A DNA stretch of 64,000 nt from Candidatus Sulfotelmatobacter sp. (GTDB lineage Bacteria > Acidobacteriota > Terriglobia > Terriglobales > Acidobacteriaceae), in the NCBI GenBank assembly GCA_030041475.1, contig JASHNU010000086.1, positions 1-64,000 of the forward strand, given 5' to 3'. Shown one piece after another: positions 54,048 to 62,951 of this stretch (the first letter of the stretch is position 1; each line of letters starts with the position of its first letter). Made by a program: the position numbers and the translations under genes. The notes under the pieces are model-generated. The model was not told where the DNA came from. It searched no databases and was given only the letters and a program-made list of their open reading frames with translations.

Positions 54048-54230
54048 ATTGAGTGATTGGGCTATCGGGGAACTGATTGTCATCCTGAGGCGGGCGCGTT
54101 TTGCCCGGCGAAGGATCTGAGCGAGCCGCGCGCTGCGTCGCGTTCTCTGAGACGCATAAAACGCGCGTTTGGCTCGCATCCCTATTCCATGACTCAATCA
54201 CAAAATCATTCAATGACTCAATTTCCCCAA
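54048..54230. repeat. Inverted-repeat tracts flanking a partial dispersed repeat, upstream of dcd
   Basis: ATTGAGTGATTGGG (54048-54061) on the left is answered by CAATGACTCAAT-type tracts at about 54187-54223. Between them, from 54076, is TTGTCATCCTGAGG followed by GAAGGATCTGAGCGAGCC, a relative of the elements at 23717 and 37805 with only one clear end. The block forms the leader of dcd. Confidence 0.55.
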
Positions 54231-54238
54231 GGAGTTCC

Positions 54239-54790
54239 ATGCTGAAGAGTGACCGCTGGATTCGCAAGATGGCTCTCGAGCACGACATGATCAATCCCTT
54301 CTCCGAGAAGCAGGTGCGAGAGGGTGTGATTTCCTACGGGCTGTCTTCCTACGGCTACGACCTGCGCGTGGCCGACGAGTTCAAGATTTTTACCAACGTG
54401 AATTCCTCCATCGTCGACCCAAAGCATTTCGATGAGAAATCCTTCGTCACCGTGCAGACCGACATCTGCATTGTCCCGCCCAATTCCTTCGCTCTGGCGC
54501 GCTCGGTCGAATATTTCAAGATTCCGCGCAGCGTGCTCACCATCTGCGTCGGCAAAAGCACGTACGCCCGCTGCGGCATCATCGTCAACGTAACGCCGTT
54601 CGAGCCGGAGTGGGAAGGCTTCGTCACGCTCGAAATTTCCAACACCACGCCGCTGCCGGCGCGCATTTACGCCAACGAAGGCCTTTGCCAGATCATCTTC
54701 TTTCAGTCGGATGAAATCTGCGAAACCAGCTATGCCGACCGCAAGGGCAAATACCAGGCGCAGAAAGGAATCGTGCTGCCGAAGCTCTAG
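54239..54790 (+). CDS. dcd: dCTP deaminase
   Basis: 183 residues from ATG 54239, with AAGGAG five bases before it; the frame is open from 54101 but the earlier part is repeat sequence. Converts dCTP to dUTP plus ammonia. Active-site features: [15 protein letters not shown] (equivalent to the R/K-S-S/T-x-A-R motif), [15 protein letters not shown] containing the catalytic Glu, and the C-terminal [19 protein letters not shown]. Supplies dUTP for thymidylate; together with the upstream uracil-DNA glycosylase it fits uracil metabolism, though they are not adjacent. Confidence 0.96.
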   Translation: MLKSDRWIRKMALEHDMINPFSEKQVREGVISYGLSSYGYDLRVADEFKIFTNVNSSIVDPKHFDEKSFVTVQTDICIVPPNSFALARSVEYFKIPRSVLTICVGKSTYARCGIIVNVTPFEPEWEGFVTLEISNTTPLPARIYANEGLCQIIFFQSDEICETSYADRKGKYQAQKGIVLPKL

Positions 54791-54866
54791 GGCCGTCGTT
54801 GGTCGCTAGTCGTTGGCGACGAGGTTGTTGATAAAGACAGCGGGAAGGGCACGGCGTCCAGCTTTT

Positions 54867-54907
54867 GAGCCTGCTCTGAGCGAGCGCAGCGAGTCGAAGG
54901 GTGCCAC
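54867..54907. repeat. Partial relative of the TGCCCTGAGCGAAGC-type repeat
   Basis: GAGCCTGCTCTGAGCGAGCG, then CAGCGAGTCGAAGGGTGCCACC. It matches the core of the elements at 36350-36399 and 59211-59272. It lies in the 199-base gap after dcd, before the convergent Hfq-like gene. Confidence 0.5.
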
Positions 54908-54989
54908 CAGAAGCCGCACAGAACCTGGGCTCTAGCCGCTGAGGTTTTGACTTCCGCTCGTGGTGCGGGCGAGTGCAGGAATATGACCG

Positions 54990-55448
54990 CTACCGCCCGT
55001 TCTCGTTTTCCTTGTACATGTATTTGATCGCGGGCTTGTAGATCATCAGGTTGGGCTCACCCGAATCGCGGTTCACCTTGAGGCAACTCTTGTCGTACCA
55101 CTCAATCACGCCGCGAATTTCCTCGCCATCCTGCAGCACGATCACCATCGACGTCCGCGCCTGCATTTGCTTCTGGTAGTAAAAATTCTCGGCGTTGGTC
55201 TGCTCCGGAGGCGCCGTCCGCTTGCCCCCGTTCATAGCCGGACGCTCGCCACGCTCTCCTCCTCGGTCTCCTCCACGATCATGAGAGCGCTCGGGGCGGT
55301 CGCGCCGTTCCTGCGCCGGCACCGGCACCGGATGGTGGTTGCCGTGATTCTCCATTCGCGGCAGAGTCGGCCGGATCAGCTTGCGGTTGGCGAAGCTTTC
55401 CTTTTCGCCTACGTCACCGGCCCGTACAGGTTCCATGGTTTCCTTCAT
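54990..55448 (-). CDS. Hfq-like RNA chaperone with long charged linker
   Basis: 152 residues from ATG 55448, which has GAGGGG about ten bases before it. The C-terminal half (about 85-150) is an Sm/Hfq-like fold: [52 protein letters not shown], which corresponds to the Sm1 and Sm2 motifs including the final Tyr-x-His/Lys region. The N-terminal half has [13 protein letters not shown] then an Arg/Asp/Glu/Gly-rich unordered segment. Such proteins replace Hfq in acidobacteria and probably bind small RNAs. The open frame extends to 55910 but overlaps the MFS gene; see findings. Confidence 0.88.
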   Translation of the reverse strand: MKETMEPVRAGDVGEKESFANRKLIRPTLPRMENHGNHHPVPVPAQERRDRPERSHDRGGDRGGERGERPAMNGGKRTAPPEQTNAENFYYQKQMQARTSMVIVLQDGEEIRGVIEWYDKSCLKVNRDSGEPNLMIYKPAIKYMYKENENGR

Positions 55449-55651
55449 CGTGGCGCCCCTCGCGTACACGCATTCGTGCAAGACCACACTCGTTGCTTTG
55501 GGATGCGAAATCAACGAAGGCGTGAAATTTCCCTTACCGTACCACAGGATTCTGCCCCTGACAATCCTCCCATCGTGCCACAGTGCCACGAGTGTGCCGA
55601 AACTTGCATACCCCCGCAAGATACCGATTAAGTTGTACTTATCTCGCGAAC

Positions 55652-56893
55652 TTAGCCCGTGCGCGACAGGTCGACGCCCCTCCGCTCCCCGCCGAGCCAT
55701 GTGACGATCGCCACCAGGCTCGCGACAATCACCACGGTCCAACCGAGCACCGGCGCGTAGCCGCCGCCATAGTAGGCCTCCGCCGACTTCGCCTGGATCA
55801 CCGAGTTGCGCGAAGAAAGCAGGTTGCCCAGTTGATACGCCAGGCCCGGGAGCGTTCCGCGAACCGCCGGTGGCGACAGCTCGTTCAAGTGCGCCGGAAT
55901 CACTCCCCACGCTCCCTGCACCAGGAACTGCATGGCAAACCCGCCCATCGCCAGCATTGGCACACTATGGGAAAACGCCCATAGCGGAATCACGGGGATG
56001 GTCAACAGAGCCGCGATAACAATGGTCCGCCTCCGCCCCAGTCGCTCCGACCATGCTCCAAACAGAACTCCACCCAGCAGCGCGCCCAGGTTGTAAACGA
56101 TGGCCACAAAGCCCACCGTCCGCGGCGTGAATTGCAGATTCTTCTGCAGGAATGTCGGATACACATCCTGTGTTCCATGGCTCAGCGAGGTAAAGGCGAA
56201 CATCAGCGCCACCAGGAATAGAAACAGTCCGGCGTTGGACAGAATGTCTCTCCAGAGACGGCCTTCTGTTTTCCGCGGCCGTTGCCCCTGCAGCCAGGCA
56301 GGAGACTCCTCCACCTTGCTACGAATGTAGATCACCAGAAATGCCGGCATGGCACCAATCACGAACATGCCGCGCCATCCGACAAAGGTGAAAAGCGTGC
56401 CATAGATTGCGGCCGCGATCAGATACCCCAGCGCGTAGCCTTCCTGCAGCAACCCTGAGAAAAAGCCGCGGCCCTCGGCCGGCAGCGTCTCAAAGGCCAG
56501 AGCCGCGCCCACGCCCCATTCGCCGCCCATGGCAATGCCAAAAAGCGCCCGCATGAGGAGGAACACTTTAAACGATGGCGCGAACGCTGACCCCAGCTCA
56601 AACACCGAATACGCGATGATGTCGACCATCAGCGTTGGCCTCCGCCCGAACTTGTCCGCCATCAGTCCAAACAAAAATGCGCCCACCGGCCGCATCGCCA
56701 GCGTCAGAAAATTCGCCTCCAGAACTTCTGAAGCCTTCAGGTGAAACTGCGCCGCCAGTGCGCTGACACAGAAAACCAGAATGAAAAAATCGAATGCATC
56801 CAGCGTCCAGCCCAGAAAGCAGGCGACGAACGTATTCCGTTGCACCGGCGTCAAACGGCGAAAGTGCTGCACAAATTCCATGTTTGCCACCAT
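55652..56893 (-). CDS. Major facilitator superfamily transporter (sugar/acid:H+ symporter type)
   Basis: 413 residues, twelve membrane helices in two halves. MFS signature [15 protein letters not shown] after helix 2, [15 protein letters not shown] after helix 8, and [14 protein letters not shown] in helix 1, which with the Asp-x-x-Asp pattern marks the metabolite:H+ symporter (SHS/lactate or sialate type) group. The loop [14 protein letters not shown] after helix 6 is typical too. Start ATG 56893; ATG 56881 is an alternative. Neighbouring Rieske oxygenase (divergent) suggests shared aromatic-acid metabolism, a guess. Confidence 0.9.
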   Translation of the reverse strand: MVANMEFVQHFRRLTPVQRNTFVACFLGWTLDAFDFFILVFCVSALAAQFHLKASEVLEANFLTLAMRPVGAFLFGLMADKFGRRPTLMVDIIAYSVFELGSAFAPSFKVFLLMRALFGIAMGGEWGVGAALAFETLPAEGRGFFSGLLQEGYALGYLIAAAIYGTLFTFVGWRGMFVIGAMPAFLVIYIRSKVEESPAWLQGQRPRKTEGRLWRDILSNAGLFLFLVALMFAFTSLSHGTQDVYPTFLQKNLQFTPRTVGFVAIVYNLGALLGGVLFGAWSERLGRRRTIVIAALLTIPVIPLWAFSHSVPMLAMGGFAMQFLVQGAWGVIPAHLNELSPPAVRGTLPGLAYQLGNLLSSRNSVIQAKSAEAYYGGGYAPVLGWTVVIVASLVAIVTWLGGERRGVDLSRTG

Positions 56894-56968
56894 CTACCAG
56901 GTACAAGGCCTCGCTCGCGCCGTGGAAGAGCGGCGCTTCAGCGCCCCGTCATGCGACAGAAAAATCCC

Positions 56969-56984
56969 AGCGGCTTCAGCCGCT
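56969..56984. repeat. Short perfect hairpin between MFS and Rieske genes
   Basis: AGCGGCTTCAGCCGCT: 7-bp arms around TC. It lies in the 160-base divergent region and resembles the short hairpins at 8681-8720 in style. A similar GGCGCTTCAGCGCC stands 30 bases earlier. Confidence 0.6.
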
Positions 56985-57053
56985 GACGTTTGCCCCTCCC
57001 ACAGCCCCGCAGATGCTATAGCATAAGCTGTTCTATCAACAATCAAATTCCCC

Positions 57054-58169
57054 ATGCCCGAGGTCGATTTCCCACAACGCCAGGCCACCGACACGCTGAT
57101 GCTCACCGGCTTCTGGTATCGAGCTCTGCCCGCCGATCGCGTCCATCGCAATCGGCTGTACAAAACCACCTTGCTCGAGATTCCTCTGGTCATCGGCCGC
57201 GACCGGCTCGGCCAACCCTTCGCCCTGCATGACGCCTGCCCGCACCGCGGCATGCCGCTCAACGGCGGTAAGTTCGACGGAGAAAATCTCGAGTGTCCTT
57301 ACCACGGCTGGCAATTCGACGTGCACAACGGCCAGTGTCAGCTCATCCCCTCCCTCACCTCCGACCAGACTCTCAAGGTTGATCGCATTTATGCCGGCAG
57401 TTATCCCTGTGAGGAACAGGACGGATTCATCTGGGTCTACATTCCTGATCCCGGGCCGCCGGGCGCCGGTTTTACGGAACCTGCCGAGGCTCCCGACGCC
57501 GCTCCGCAAATCGAAAAGTTCAGCGACAAATACAAGCTCGCTTACCTGCAGGCGGAAATGGCTGTCAGCATCGACCACGGCATCATCGGTTTGATGGATC
57601 CGGCACACGGCCCGTTCGTGCACCAGGCCTGGTGGTGGCGCACGCAACATAGCATTCACGAGAAGAAGAAAAACTTCGAGCCCATCCCCAACGGCTTCCG
57701 CATGAGCGCGCACAGGCCCAGCTCAAACTCCGCTCCCTACAAGTTGTTGCGCCTCTATGCCGACGCCGACTCCATCACCACCACCATCGATTTCGTGCTG
57801 CCCAACGTGCGCACCGAAACCATCCGTGCCGGCAAATACTGGTTCTCGAGCCTGACCACCGTCACCCCAGTCACGCGCAATCAATGCCGCATTGACGTTG
57901 TCGCCGCGTGGAACATCTTCCGCTGGATGCCCTTCGGTCCGGAACTGCTGAAATTTGTTTTTGCGAAATTCGTCGAGCAGGATCGCCGCACCATGGAACT
58001 CCAGTCCGAAGGGCTGATGCACAATCCGCATCTTATGCTCATCGACGACGCCGATCGCCCCGCGAAGTGGTACTTCCAGTTGAAAGCCGCTCATCTCGAG
58101 GCCAAGCGCACCGGCATGCCGATGACGCACCCGATGTCGCGCCCGGTCACGCTGAAGTGGAGAAGTTGA
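57054..58169 (+). CDS. Rieske [2Fe-2S] ring-hydroxylating-type oxygenase
   Basis: 371 residues. Rieske cluster motif near the N-terminus: CPHRGMPLNGG at about 62 and CPYHGWQFD about 20 residues later (Cys-x-His and Cys-x2-His). The mononuclear iron region lies in VSIDHGIIGLMDPAHGPFVH, where His and Asp ligands are expected. The catalytic part is a helix-grip fold, like vanillate O-demethylase or cholesterol-type oxygenases. It needs a reductase, which is not adjacent. Divergent from the MFS gene. Substrate unknown. Confidence 0.9.
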   Translation: MPEVDFPQRQATDTLMLTGFWYRALPADRVHRNRLYKTTLLEIPLVIGRDRLGQPFALHDACPHRGMPLNGGKFDGENLECPYHGWQFDVHNGQCQLIPSLTSDQTLKVDRIYAGSYPCEEQDGFIWVYIPDPGPPGAGFTEPAEAPDAAPQIEKFSDKYKLAYLQAEMAVSIDHGIIGLMDPAHGPFVHQAWWWRTQHSIHEKKKNFEPIPNGFRMSAHRPSSNSAPYKLLRLYADADSITTTIDFVLPNVRTETIRAGKYWFSSLTTVTPVTRNQCRIDVVAAWNIFRWMPFGPELLKFVFAKFVEQDRRTMELQSEGLMHNPHLMLIDDADRPAKWYFQLKAAHLEAKRTGMPMTHPMSRPVTLKWRS

Positions 58170-58311
58170 GGCGTTTTGCGGGCGTGAGCGAAGCCGGGGG
58201 CCCCCGGCACGCGCGATTTTTCCGTGACGGGGTGGAGGAGCGGGAGCCCGCGGCCGAAATGCCGAGCGAAGCTTGCTAGTGATCTCACTGTCGCGGACCG
58301 CGACTCGCTAT

Positions 58312-58704
58312 CTACTCCGCCACCAGCCAATCCATCGCCTCTTCTCGCGTCTTAAAGGAGGGAATTTCCCGCTGGGAGAAGCTTTTGATATTGTCCTGAA
58401 ACACATGCGGCACGCTCTCCGCCCCCACCCACGCCGACCGCTTCACGTAGGGACGATCTAGCGTCAGCACTTCCTTCATCCGGGTTGCGACTTTCTTGTC
58501 CACCTCCGCTCCCGTAAAGTCGCCAAGGGTCAGCATGGAGCCGGGAGCGTGCCGGGCAACGATGATCTTGACTTGCTCCATCAGAAACAGCATGTCCTTC
58601 GCAGCACAGTGGCTGAAGTCCGCCACAAAGATGACCTGCCCTTTATGTTTCACAAATCGCAACCGCTCTGCCGTGATGTCGGAACTCGTATCGTCCGAAC
58701 TCAT
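58312..58704 (-). CDS. Small STAS/SpoIIAA-like protein coupled to alaS
   Basis: 130 residues, no signal or membrane helix. The pattern of alternating strands and helices ([56 protein letters not shown], then REEAMDWLV) resembles SpoIIAA/STAS-like domains, but this is an impression without a decisive motif. Its start overlaps the stop of alaS by four bases (ATGA), so it is translated after alaS. Function unknown. Confidence 0.75.
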   Translation of the reverse strand: MSSDDTSSDITAERLRFVKHKGQVIFVADFSHCAAKDMLFLMEQVKIIVARHAPGSMLTLGDFTGAEVDKKVATRMKEVLTLDRPYVKRSAWVGAESVPHVFQDNIKSFSQREIPSFKTREEAMDWLVAE

Positions 58705-61637
58705 GCCAGCAATCCCTCCACCACGCCGTAGGATGAGTCGAGCGCGGAATCCAGGGCGCTCGCATCCTTTCCTCCGGCTTCGGCCAGGTCCGGACGCCCG
58801 CCGCCCTTGCCGCCAACTTTCTGAGCCACCGCGCCGATCACCTTGCCCGCCTGCACACGATTCGTCAAGTCCTTCGTCACGCCCACAATCAGCGCCACAT
58901 TCCCATTCGACGCCGATCCCAGCACCACCACGCCCGAGCCGATCTTGTCGCGCAACTGATCGACCAGTGTGCGCATCTGCGCCCGCTCGAGATTGTCTAC
59001 CCGATGCGCCAGCACCTTCACGCCCTTTACTTCTCGTACCTTCTCGCCGATGTTCGCCGTCGAGGATGACGCCGACTTCATCCGCGCCTGGTCGAGTTCC
59101 CGCGTCAGCCGTTTGATCTCCGCGTCTTTTTTTTCGAGCTCTAGTTTCAATGCTTCAGCCGGGGACATCGAGGCCTCGCCGCCGTGTGCATCATCACCGG
59201 TCGTGGGTGCCCCACCCGTAGCCTGCCCTGAGAGAGCGGAAGCGACCGAATGGGCGGTTTTCGTTGGGTGGGAACCAACGATGCCCGACACTACATGTTC
59301 CAGTTCGTGGTCCTTCCGGAAATGCTGCACCGATCCCTCTCCGGTAATCGCCTCGACCCTCCGCACACCCGACGACACGCTGCCTTCCTTCAGAATCTTG
59401 ATTAGCCCAATCTCTCCAGTCTGCCCCGTATGTGTGCCACCGCAAAGCTCCGTCGAAAAATCTCCGATCCGGATCACGCGCACCTTGTCGCCGTATTTCT
59501 CTCCGAACAGCGCCATCGCATGATACTCATTGATGGCCACATCAATCGGCACGTCGTTGATCACTTCGATCTTCGTGTTGCGCAGCACCTGCTTGTTGAT
59601 GATGTCTTCAATGTCCTGCAGTTCCTCATCTTCCACCGCGGCAAAGTGCGAAAAATCAAAGCGCAGATGATTCGGCGCCACCAGCGATCCCGCCTGCTTC
59701 ACATGCTTGCCCAAAACCTCGCGCAGCCCCGCATGCAGAAGATGCGTCGCCGTGTGATTGCGCATTGTCGCCTCGCGAATCTCGGTGTTCACAACGGCGT
59801 CAACTTTATCGCCCACGCGGATCGCCTGTTTCGCAAACACCTGATGCGCCCGCACGCCCTGCACCGGGTAATAGCATCCCTTCACCTCGGCCACCACGGT
59901 GTTGTGATCGTCCGAATAAAACCATCCCCGGTCGCCCACCTGCCCGCCGGATTCGGCGTAAAACGGCGTGTGGTCGAGAATGATCTCGCCCTCGTATCCA
60001 GCCTCGAGCCGCCGCGCACCCTGTCCATTATGAATGATCGCCAGCACCTCGCAGCTCTCCGACCGCGTCTGCCGATAGCCATCAAATTCCGACTTAGGCA
60101 GCTGCTGATAAGCGGGATTGGCTGTCTGCTTCGCCGCGCCTTTCCAGGAAGCACGCGCGCGCTCCCGTTCGGCCTGCATTGCCCGGTCAAATCCCTCCGA
60201 GTCAAAATCGATACCTTGGTCACGGCATGCGTCCGCAATAAAGTCTTTTGGCAAGCCGTAGGTCTCATAGAGACGAAAAGCCTCGTGACCGTAATAGACT
60301 GGACGAGCTCCAAGAAAGACCGCTCCAGGCTCCGCTTGCTTAGCCGCCCACTTGTTGATTTCAGCTGTTTCCTCACGTCTTCTGTGCAGATCCCGCTGCA
60401 GAGCCTGCTTGCCCTGCTCTGCCAGGATCCGTTTGAGATCATCTTCCAACTTGCTGAACCCAATTGCGAGCGTGTGGCCGAAGCGACTCTCCTCTGCGTA
60501 TATGACCTTGCTGATCCGCTCCGCCGTCTCATCCAATTCCGGATACGCATCCTGCATTAAATCGCGGACAGCAAACGCCATTTGATACAGAAACGGTTTC
60601 GTCTGCCCGAGCAATCGCCCGTGCGTGATCGCCCGCCGGATAATTTTCCGCAGCACGTATCCGCGTCCTTCATTCGACGGCACCACGCCATCAGAAATCA
60701 GAAACGTCGCCGCCCGAGAGTGATCCGCAATTACACGTAGAGACGCAGCACCATGCTGGATGGTCTTACCATCGAAGACCTTCTCAAAGGCCGAAGCAGC
60801 AGTGAGCTCTTTCGCTTTTCTGATCAGCGGCGTGAACAAATCTGTCTCGTAATTCGAAATCACGCCCTGCAGGACCGCCGCCACCCGTTCCAGGCCCATG
60901 CCGGTATCAATCGACGGTTTCGGTAGCAGCTTTGTGCCCCCCGGCTGCCGGTCGTACTGCATGAACACCAGATTCCAGATCTCGACATAGCGACCGCAGT
61001 CGCAGGGGAACTTGCAATCCGCGTGTCCCTGATCTGATGCTGCCGGACCCATATCGTAATGAATCTCGCTGCACGGCCCGCACGGGCCCGTATCGCCCAT
61101 CTGCCAGAAGTTGTCTTTCCTATCGCCTGGGAGAATACGCTCCTTAGGAACTCCCACCTCGAGCCAATATCTTTCCGCCTCAGTGTCGCGCTCAACGTCG
61201 AAGCCTAGCTCGCGAGAAGCCGATGCTTTGTCGGGATCATCGAAAATCGTCACGTACAACTTGTCCTTCGGAATCCCAAACCAATCCTGTGATGTAATCA
61301 GCCCCCACGCATAGGCAATCGCATTTTTCTTGAAGTAATCGCCGAAGGAAAAATTACCCAGCATCTCGAAAAACGTGTGATGCCGGTTCGTGAACCCGAC
61401 ATTTTCCAGATCGTTATGCTTGCCTCCGGCGCGCACGCACTTCTGCGAGGTCGTCGCCCGCGAGTAATCGCGTTTCTCCAAGCCAAGAAACACGTCCTTG
61501 AACTGATTCATCCCCGCATTGGTGAACAGCAGCGTCGGATCATTCGCCGGGACGAGCGACGACGAATGCACTTCCCTGTGCCCCTTCTGCACAAAGAAAT
61601 CGAGGAATTTACGCCGAATTTCGGAACCAGTCAGCAT
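58701..61637 (-). CDS. alaS: Alanyl-tRNA synthetase with a repeat-derived linker
   Basis: 978 residues from ATG 61637, about 100 more than usual; GTG 61658 is an alternative start. Catalytic domain [39 protein letters not shown]; editing domain with [19 protein letters not shown] and [13 protein letters not shown] (zinc site); C-Ala domain ending [14 protein letters not shown]. Two additions are visible: about 60 residues near 430-490 ([20 protein letters not shown]) and a stretch at about 785-815 between the editing domain and the C-terminal coiled coil, encoded by a dispersed DNA repeat (59211-59272). It charges tRNA-Ala. Followed by a coupled small gene. Confidence 0.96.
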   Translation of the reverse strand: MLTGSEIRRKFLDFFVQKGHREVHSSSLVPANDPTLLFTNAGMNQFKDVFLGLEKRDYSRATTSQKCVRAGGKHNDLENVGFTNRHHTFFEMLGNFSFGDYFKKNAIAYAWGLITSQDWFGIPKDKLYVTIFDDPDKASASRELGFDVERDTEAERYWLEVGVPKERILPGDRKDNFWQMGDTGPCGPCSEIHYDMGPAASDQGHADCKFPCDCGRYVEIWNLVFMQYDRQPGGTKLLPKPSIDTGMGLERVAAVLQGVISNYETDLFTPLIRKAKELTAASAFEKVFDGKTIQHGAASLRVIADHSRAATFLISDGVVPSNEGRGYVLRKIIRRAITHGRLLGQTKPFLYQMAFAVRDLMQDAYPELDETAERISKVIYAEESRFGHTLAIGFSKLEDDLKRILAEQGKQALQRDLHRRREETAEINKWAAKQAEPGAVFLGARPVYYGHEAFRLYETYGLPKDFIADACRDQGIDFDSEGFDRAMQAERERARASWKGAAKQTANPAYQQLPKSEFDGYRQTRSESCEVLAIIHNGQGARRLEAGYEGEIILDHTPFYAESGGQVGDRGWFYSDDHNTVVAEVKGCYYPVQGVRAHQVFAKQAIRVGDKVDAVVNTEIREATMRNHTATHLLHAGLREVLGKHVKQAGSLVAPNHLRFDFSHFAAVEDEELQDIEDIINKQVLRNTKIEVINDVPIDVAINEYHAMALFGEKYGDKVRVIRIGDFSTELCGGTHTGQTGEIGLIKILKEGSVSSGVRRVEAITGEGSVQHFRKDHELEHVVSGIVGSHPTKTAHSVASALSGQATGGAPTTGDDAHGGEASMSPAEALKLELEKKDAEIKRLTRELDQARMKSASSSTANIGEKVREVKGVKVLAHRVDNLERAQMRTLVDQLRDKIGSGVVVLGSASNGNVALIVGVTKDLTNRVQAGKVIGAVAQKVGGKGGGRPDLAEAGGKDASALDSALDSSYGVVEGLLA
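59211..59272. repeat. Dispersed repeat inside alaS coding sequence
   Basis: The plus strand reads CCCACCCGTAGCCTGCCCTG onward to GGGCGGTTTTCGTTGGGTGG; termini CCCACCC (59211-59217) and GGGTGGG (59266-59272) are inverted. It matches the intergenic repeat at 36350-36399 over most of its length. On the minus strand it encodes about twenty residues of the alaS linker without breaking the frame. Confidence 0.7.
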
Positions 61638-61686
61638 GCCAGTCAGAATCCCAGTCACAATCGATGCTCAATTTTAAATGAAAAGA

Positions 61687-61750
61687 AACCACAGAGGGCA
61701 AAGGGAGCACAGAGGCTGCCTCTTCCGTGCTCCCTTTGTCCTCTGTGGTT
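61687..61750. terminator. Long inverted repeat between alaS and the LEA-like gene
   Basis: 24-base arms at 61687-61710 (AACCACAGAGGGCAAAGGGA, ending GCAC) and 61727-61750 with one mismatch, loop of 16. On RNA it would make a strong stem. It lies downstream of the minus-strand LEA-like gene and upstream of alaS. A single arm of related sequence is at 27261-27290. A terminator role is likely but unproven; there is no clean T-run. Confidence 0.55.
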
Positions 61751-61760
61751 CGGTCGCGCC

Positions 61761-62138
61761 TTAGTTCTTGGGAGTTTCCGCCGGCTTGTCGGCCGGCTTT
61801 TCGGTGCTCTTCTTGCCTTCCAGTTTCTTCACGCCTTTCTTCATCTCGCTTCCCGTTTTCTCGGCGGCTTTCTCCGTGTCCTTCCCAGCCACTTTCGCAC
61901 CCTTTTCCGTGTCCTTTGCCGCGACCTTGGCACCTTTTTCTGTGTCTTTCGCCGCCGTCTTCGTGCCTTTCTCGGTGTCTTTCGCGGCGGTCTTGGTCGC
62001 GTCCTTCATTTTCGTTCCGGCGCTCTCGGATTTCTTCTCTGTACTGCCGGCGGCGGCTGTTCCGGTATTTTGCGCAAGCACAAACGGCGCGCACGCCATC
62101 AACGCTCCTACAAGTATTGCCGCAAATTTCGTCTTCAT
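61761..62138 (-). CDS. Exported LEA-like protein with 11-residue tandem repeats
   Basis: 125 residues. Signal peptide at 1-22 (FAAILVGALMACAPFVLAQ). Residues about 46-93 are four tandem 11-mers, with forms such as TKTAAKDTEKG, AKVAAKDTEKG and AKVAGKDTEKA; each has an Ala-Ala-Lys-Asp-Thr-Glu-Lys core. This is the pattern of group 3 LEA proteins, which fold into amphipathic helices on drying. The C-terminus is Lys/Pro-rich (EKPADKPAETPKN). Location in the periplasm is predicted, unlike most LEA proteins. Probable role: protection of envelope components from desiccation or stress, an inference. Confidence 0.8.
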   Translation of the reverse strand: MKTKFAAILVGALMACAPFVLAQNTGTAAAGSTEKKSESAGTKMKDATKTAAKDTEKGTKTAAKDTEKGAKVAAKDTEKGAKVAGKDTEKAAEKTGSEMKKGVKKLEGKKSTEKPADKPAETPKN

Positions 62139-62222
62139 AGTTCCTCCTCAGGGATTGCTACGTGTGTGATGCGAGTATGCAACATACCTCGCCCCAGCGC
62201 AAATCTCTGCCTCACGCTGAAC

Positions 62223-62759
62223 TCAGCTCTCGTTCTCCAGCGCGCCCAGCGTCTCTTCATCCACCTCCCACTTTTTCAGGATCGTCAGGATGGTTTTCGT
62301 GCCGAACCCGGCCCGCACCAGCTGACGGAATATGCGCGCCGCCTGCTTCCGATCCTTCGGCTTCTCCAGCCGCTTCCGCCGCAGATATTCTCGCGCCTGC
62401 TTCTCCTCATTCACGCCCTGAAAAGCCGCGACCACCGCCTTTTCGATAACCTCGCCGTGCACGCCCTTGGCCTTCAGGTCGGTGATCACCCGCATGCGAC
62501 CGTAACGCTGATTGTCGCGCCGCAACGAAGAATAAGCCGCCGCGTACTGCGAATCGTTCAAGTACCCGTGGTCTTTCAGACGACGGATGACCAGTTCCAG
62601 AAGCGTCTGCCCATATTCCGACTCAGCATCTTCCACCCGCGCCCGCATCATGCGCTTCAATTCCGCCACCGTTCGCATGCGCCGCGCCAGCGCGTCTACG
62701 GCATACTCATACAACTCGTCTTCGGAGTAGGGCTTTTTCTTTGGACGCGAAAACGCCAT
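62223..62759 (-). CDS. recX: RecX regulatory protein
   Basis: 178 residues, all alpha. Three-helix repeats typical of RecX: YEYAVDALARRMRTVAELKR, VIRRLKDHGYLNDSQYAAAY and the middle RRDNQRYGRMRVITDLKAKG, then a Lys-rich C-terminal repeat. RecX binds RecA filaments and limits recombinase activity. recA is not adjacent in this window. The gene lies between the LEA-like gene and pilT on the same strand; a terminator separates it from pilT. Confidence 0.93.
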   Translation of the reverse strand: MAFSRPKKKPYSEDELYEYAVDALARRMRTVAELKRMMRARVEDAESEYGQTLLELVIRRLKDHGYLNDSQYAAAYSSLRRDNQRYGRMRVITDLKAKGVHGEVIEKAVVAAFQGVNEEKQAREYLRRKRLEKPKDRKQAARIFRQLVRAGFGTKTILTILKKWEVDEETLGALENES

Positions 62760-62841
62760 GCGCTAAAGATAGCGCACAGAAGTCCCGAGTTGCGAGTCCC
62801 GAGCGGCGAGGAAATCAAGAACAAGACGGCGACTCACGCCC

Positions 62842-62872
62842 AAAAAAAAGAGGGCGCGCTGCGAGCGCGCCC
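62842..62872 (-). terminator. Rho-independent terminator after pilT
   Basis: On the minus strand a 9-bp stem GGGCGCGCT/AGCGCGCCC (62872-62852) with a 3-base loop is followed by TCTTTTTTTT (62851-62842). It lies 80 bases after the pilT stop and ends its transcript before recX. Confidence 0.9.
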
Positions 62873-62951
62873 ATTGCAAGGAGGACAACACTTTGAAGGC
62901 GAATCTAAACTTTACTGCCGAATCCCGGCCTAGGGCCTTGATCTTTGATCC

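Noticed and set aside
59430-62933. Long plus-strand open frames opposite alaS, the LEA-like gene and recX
   Set aside because: Antisense of well-supported genes, no ribosome sites and no recognisable domains.
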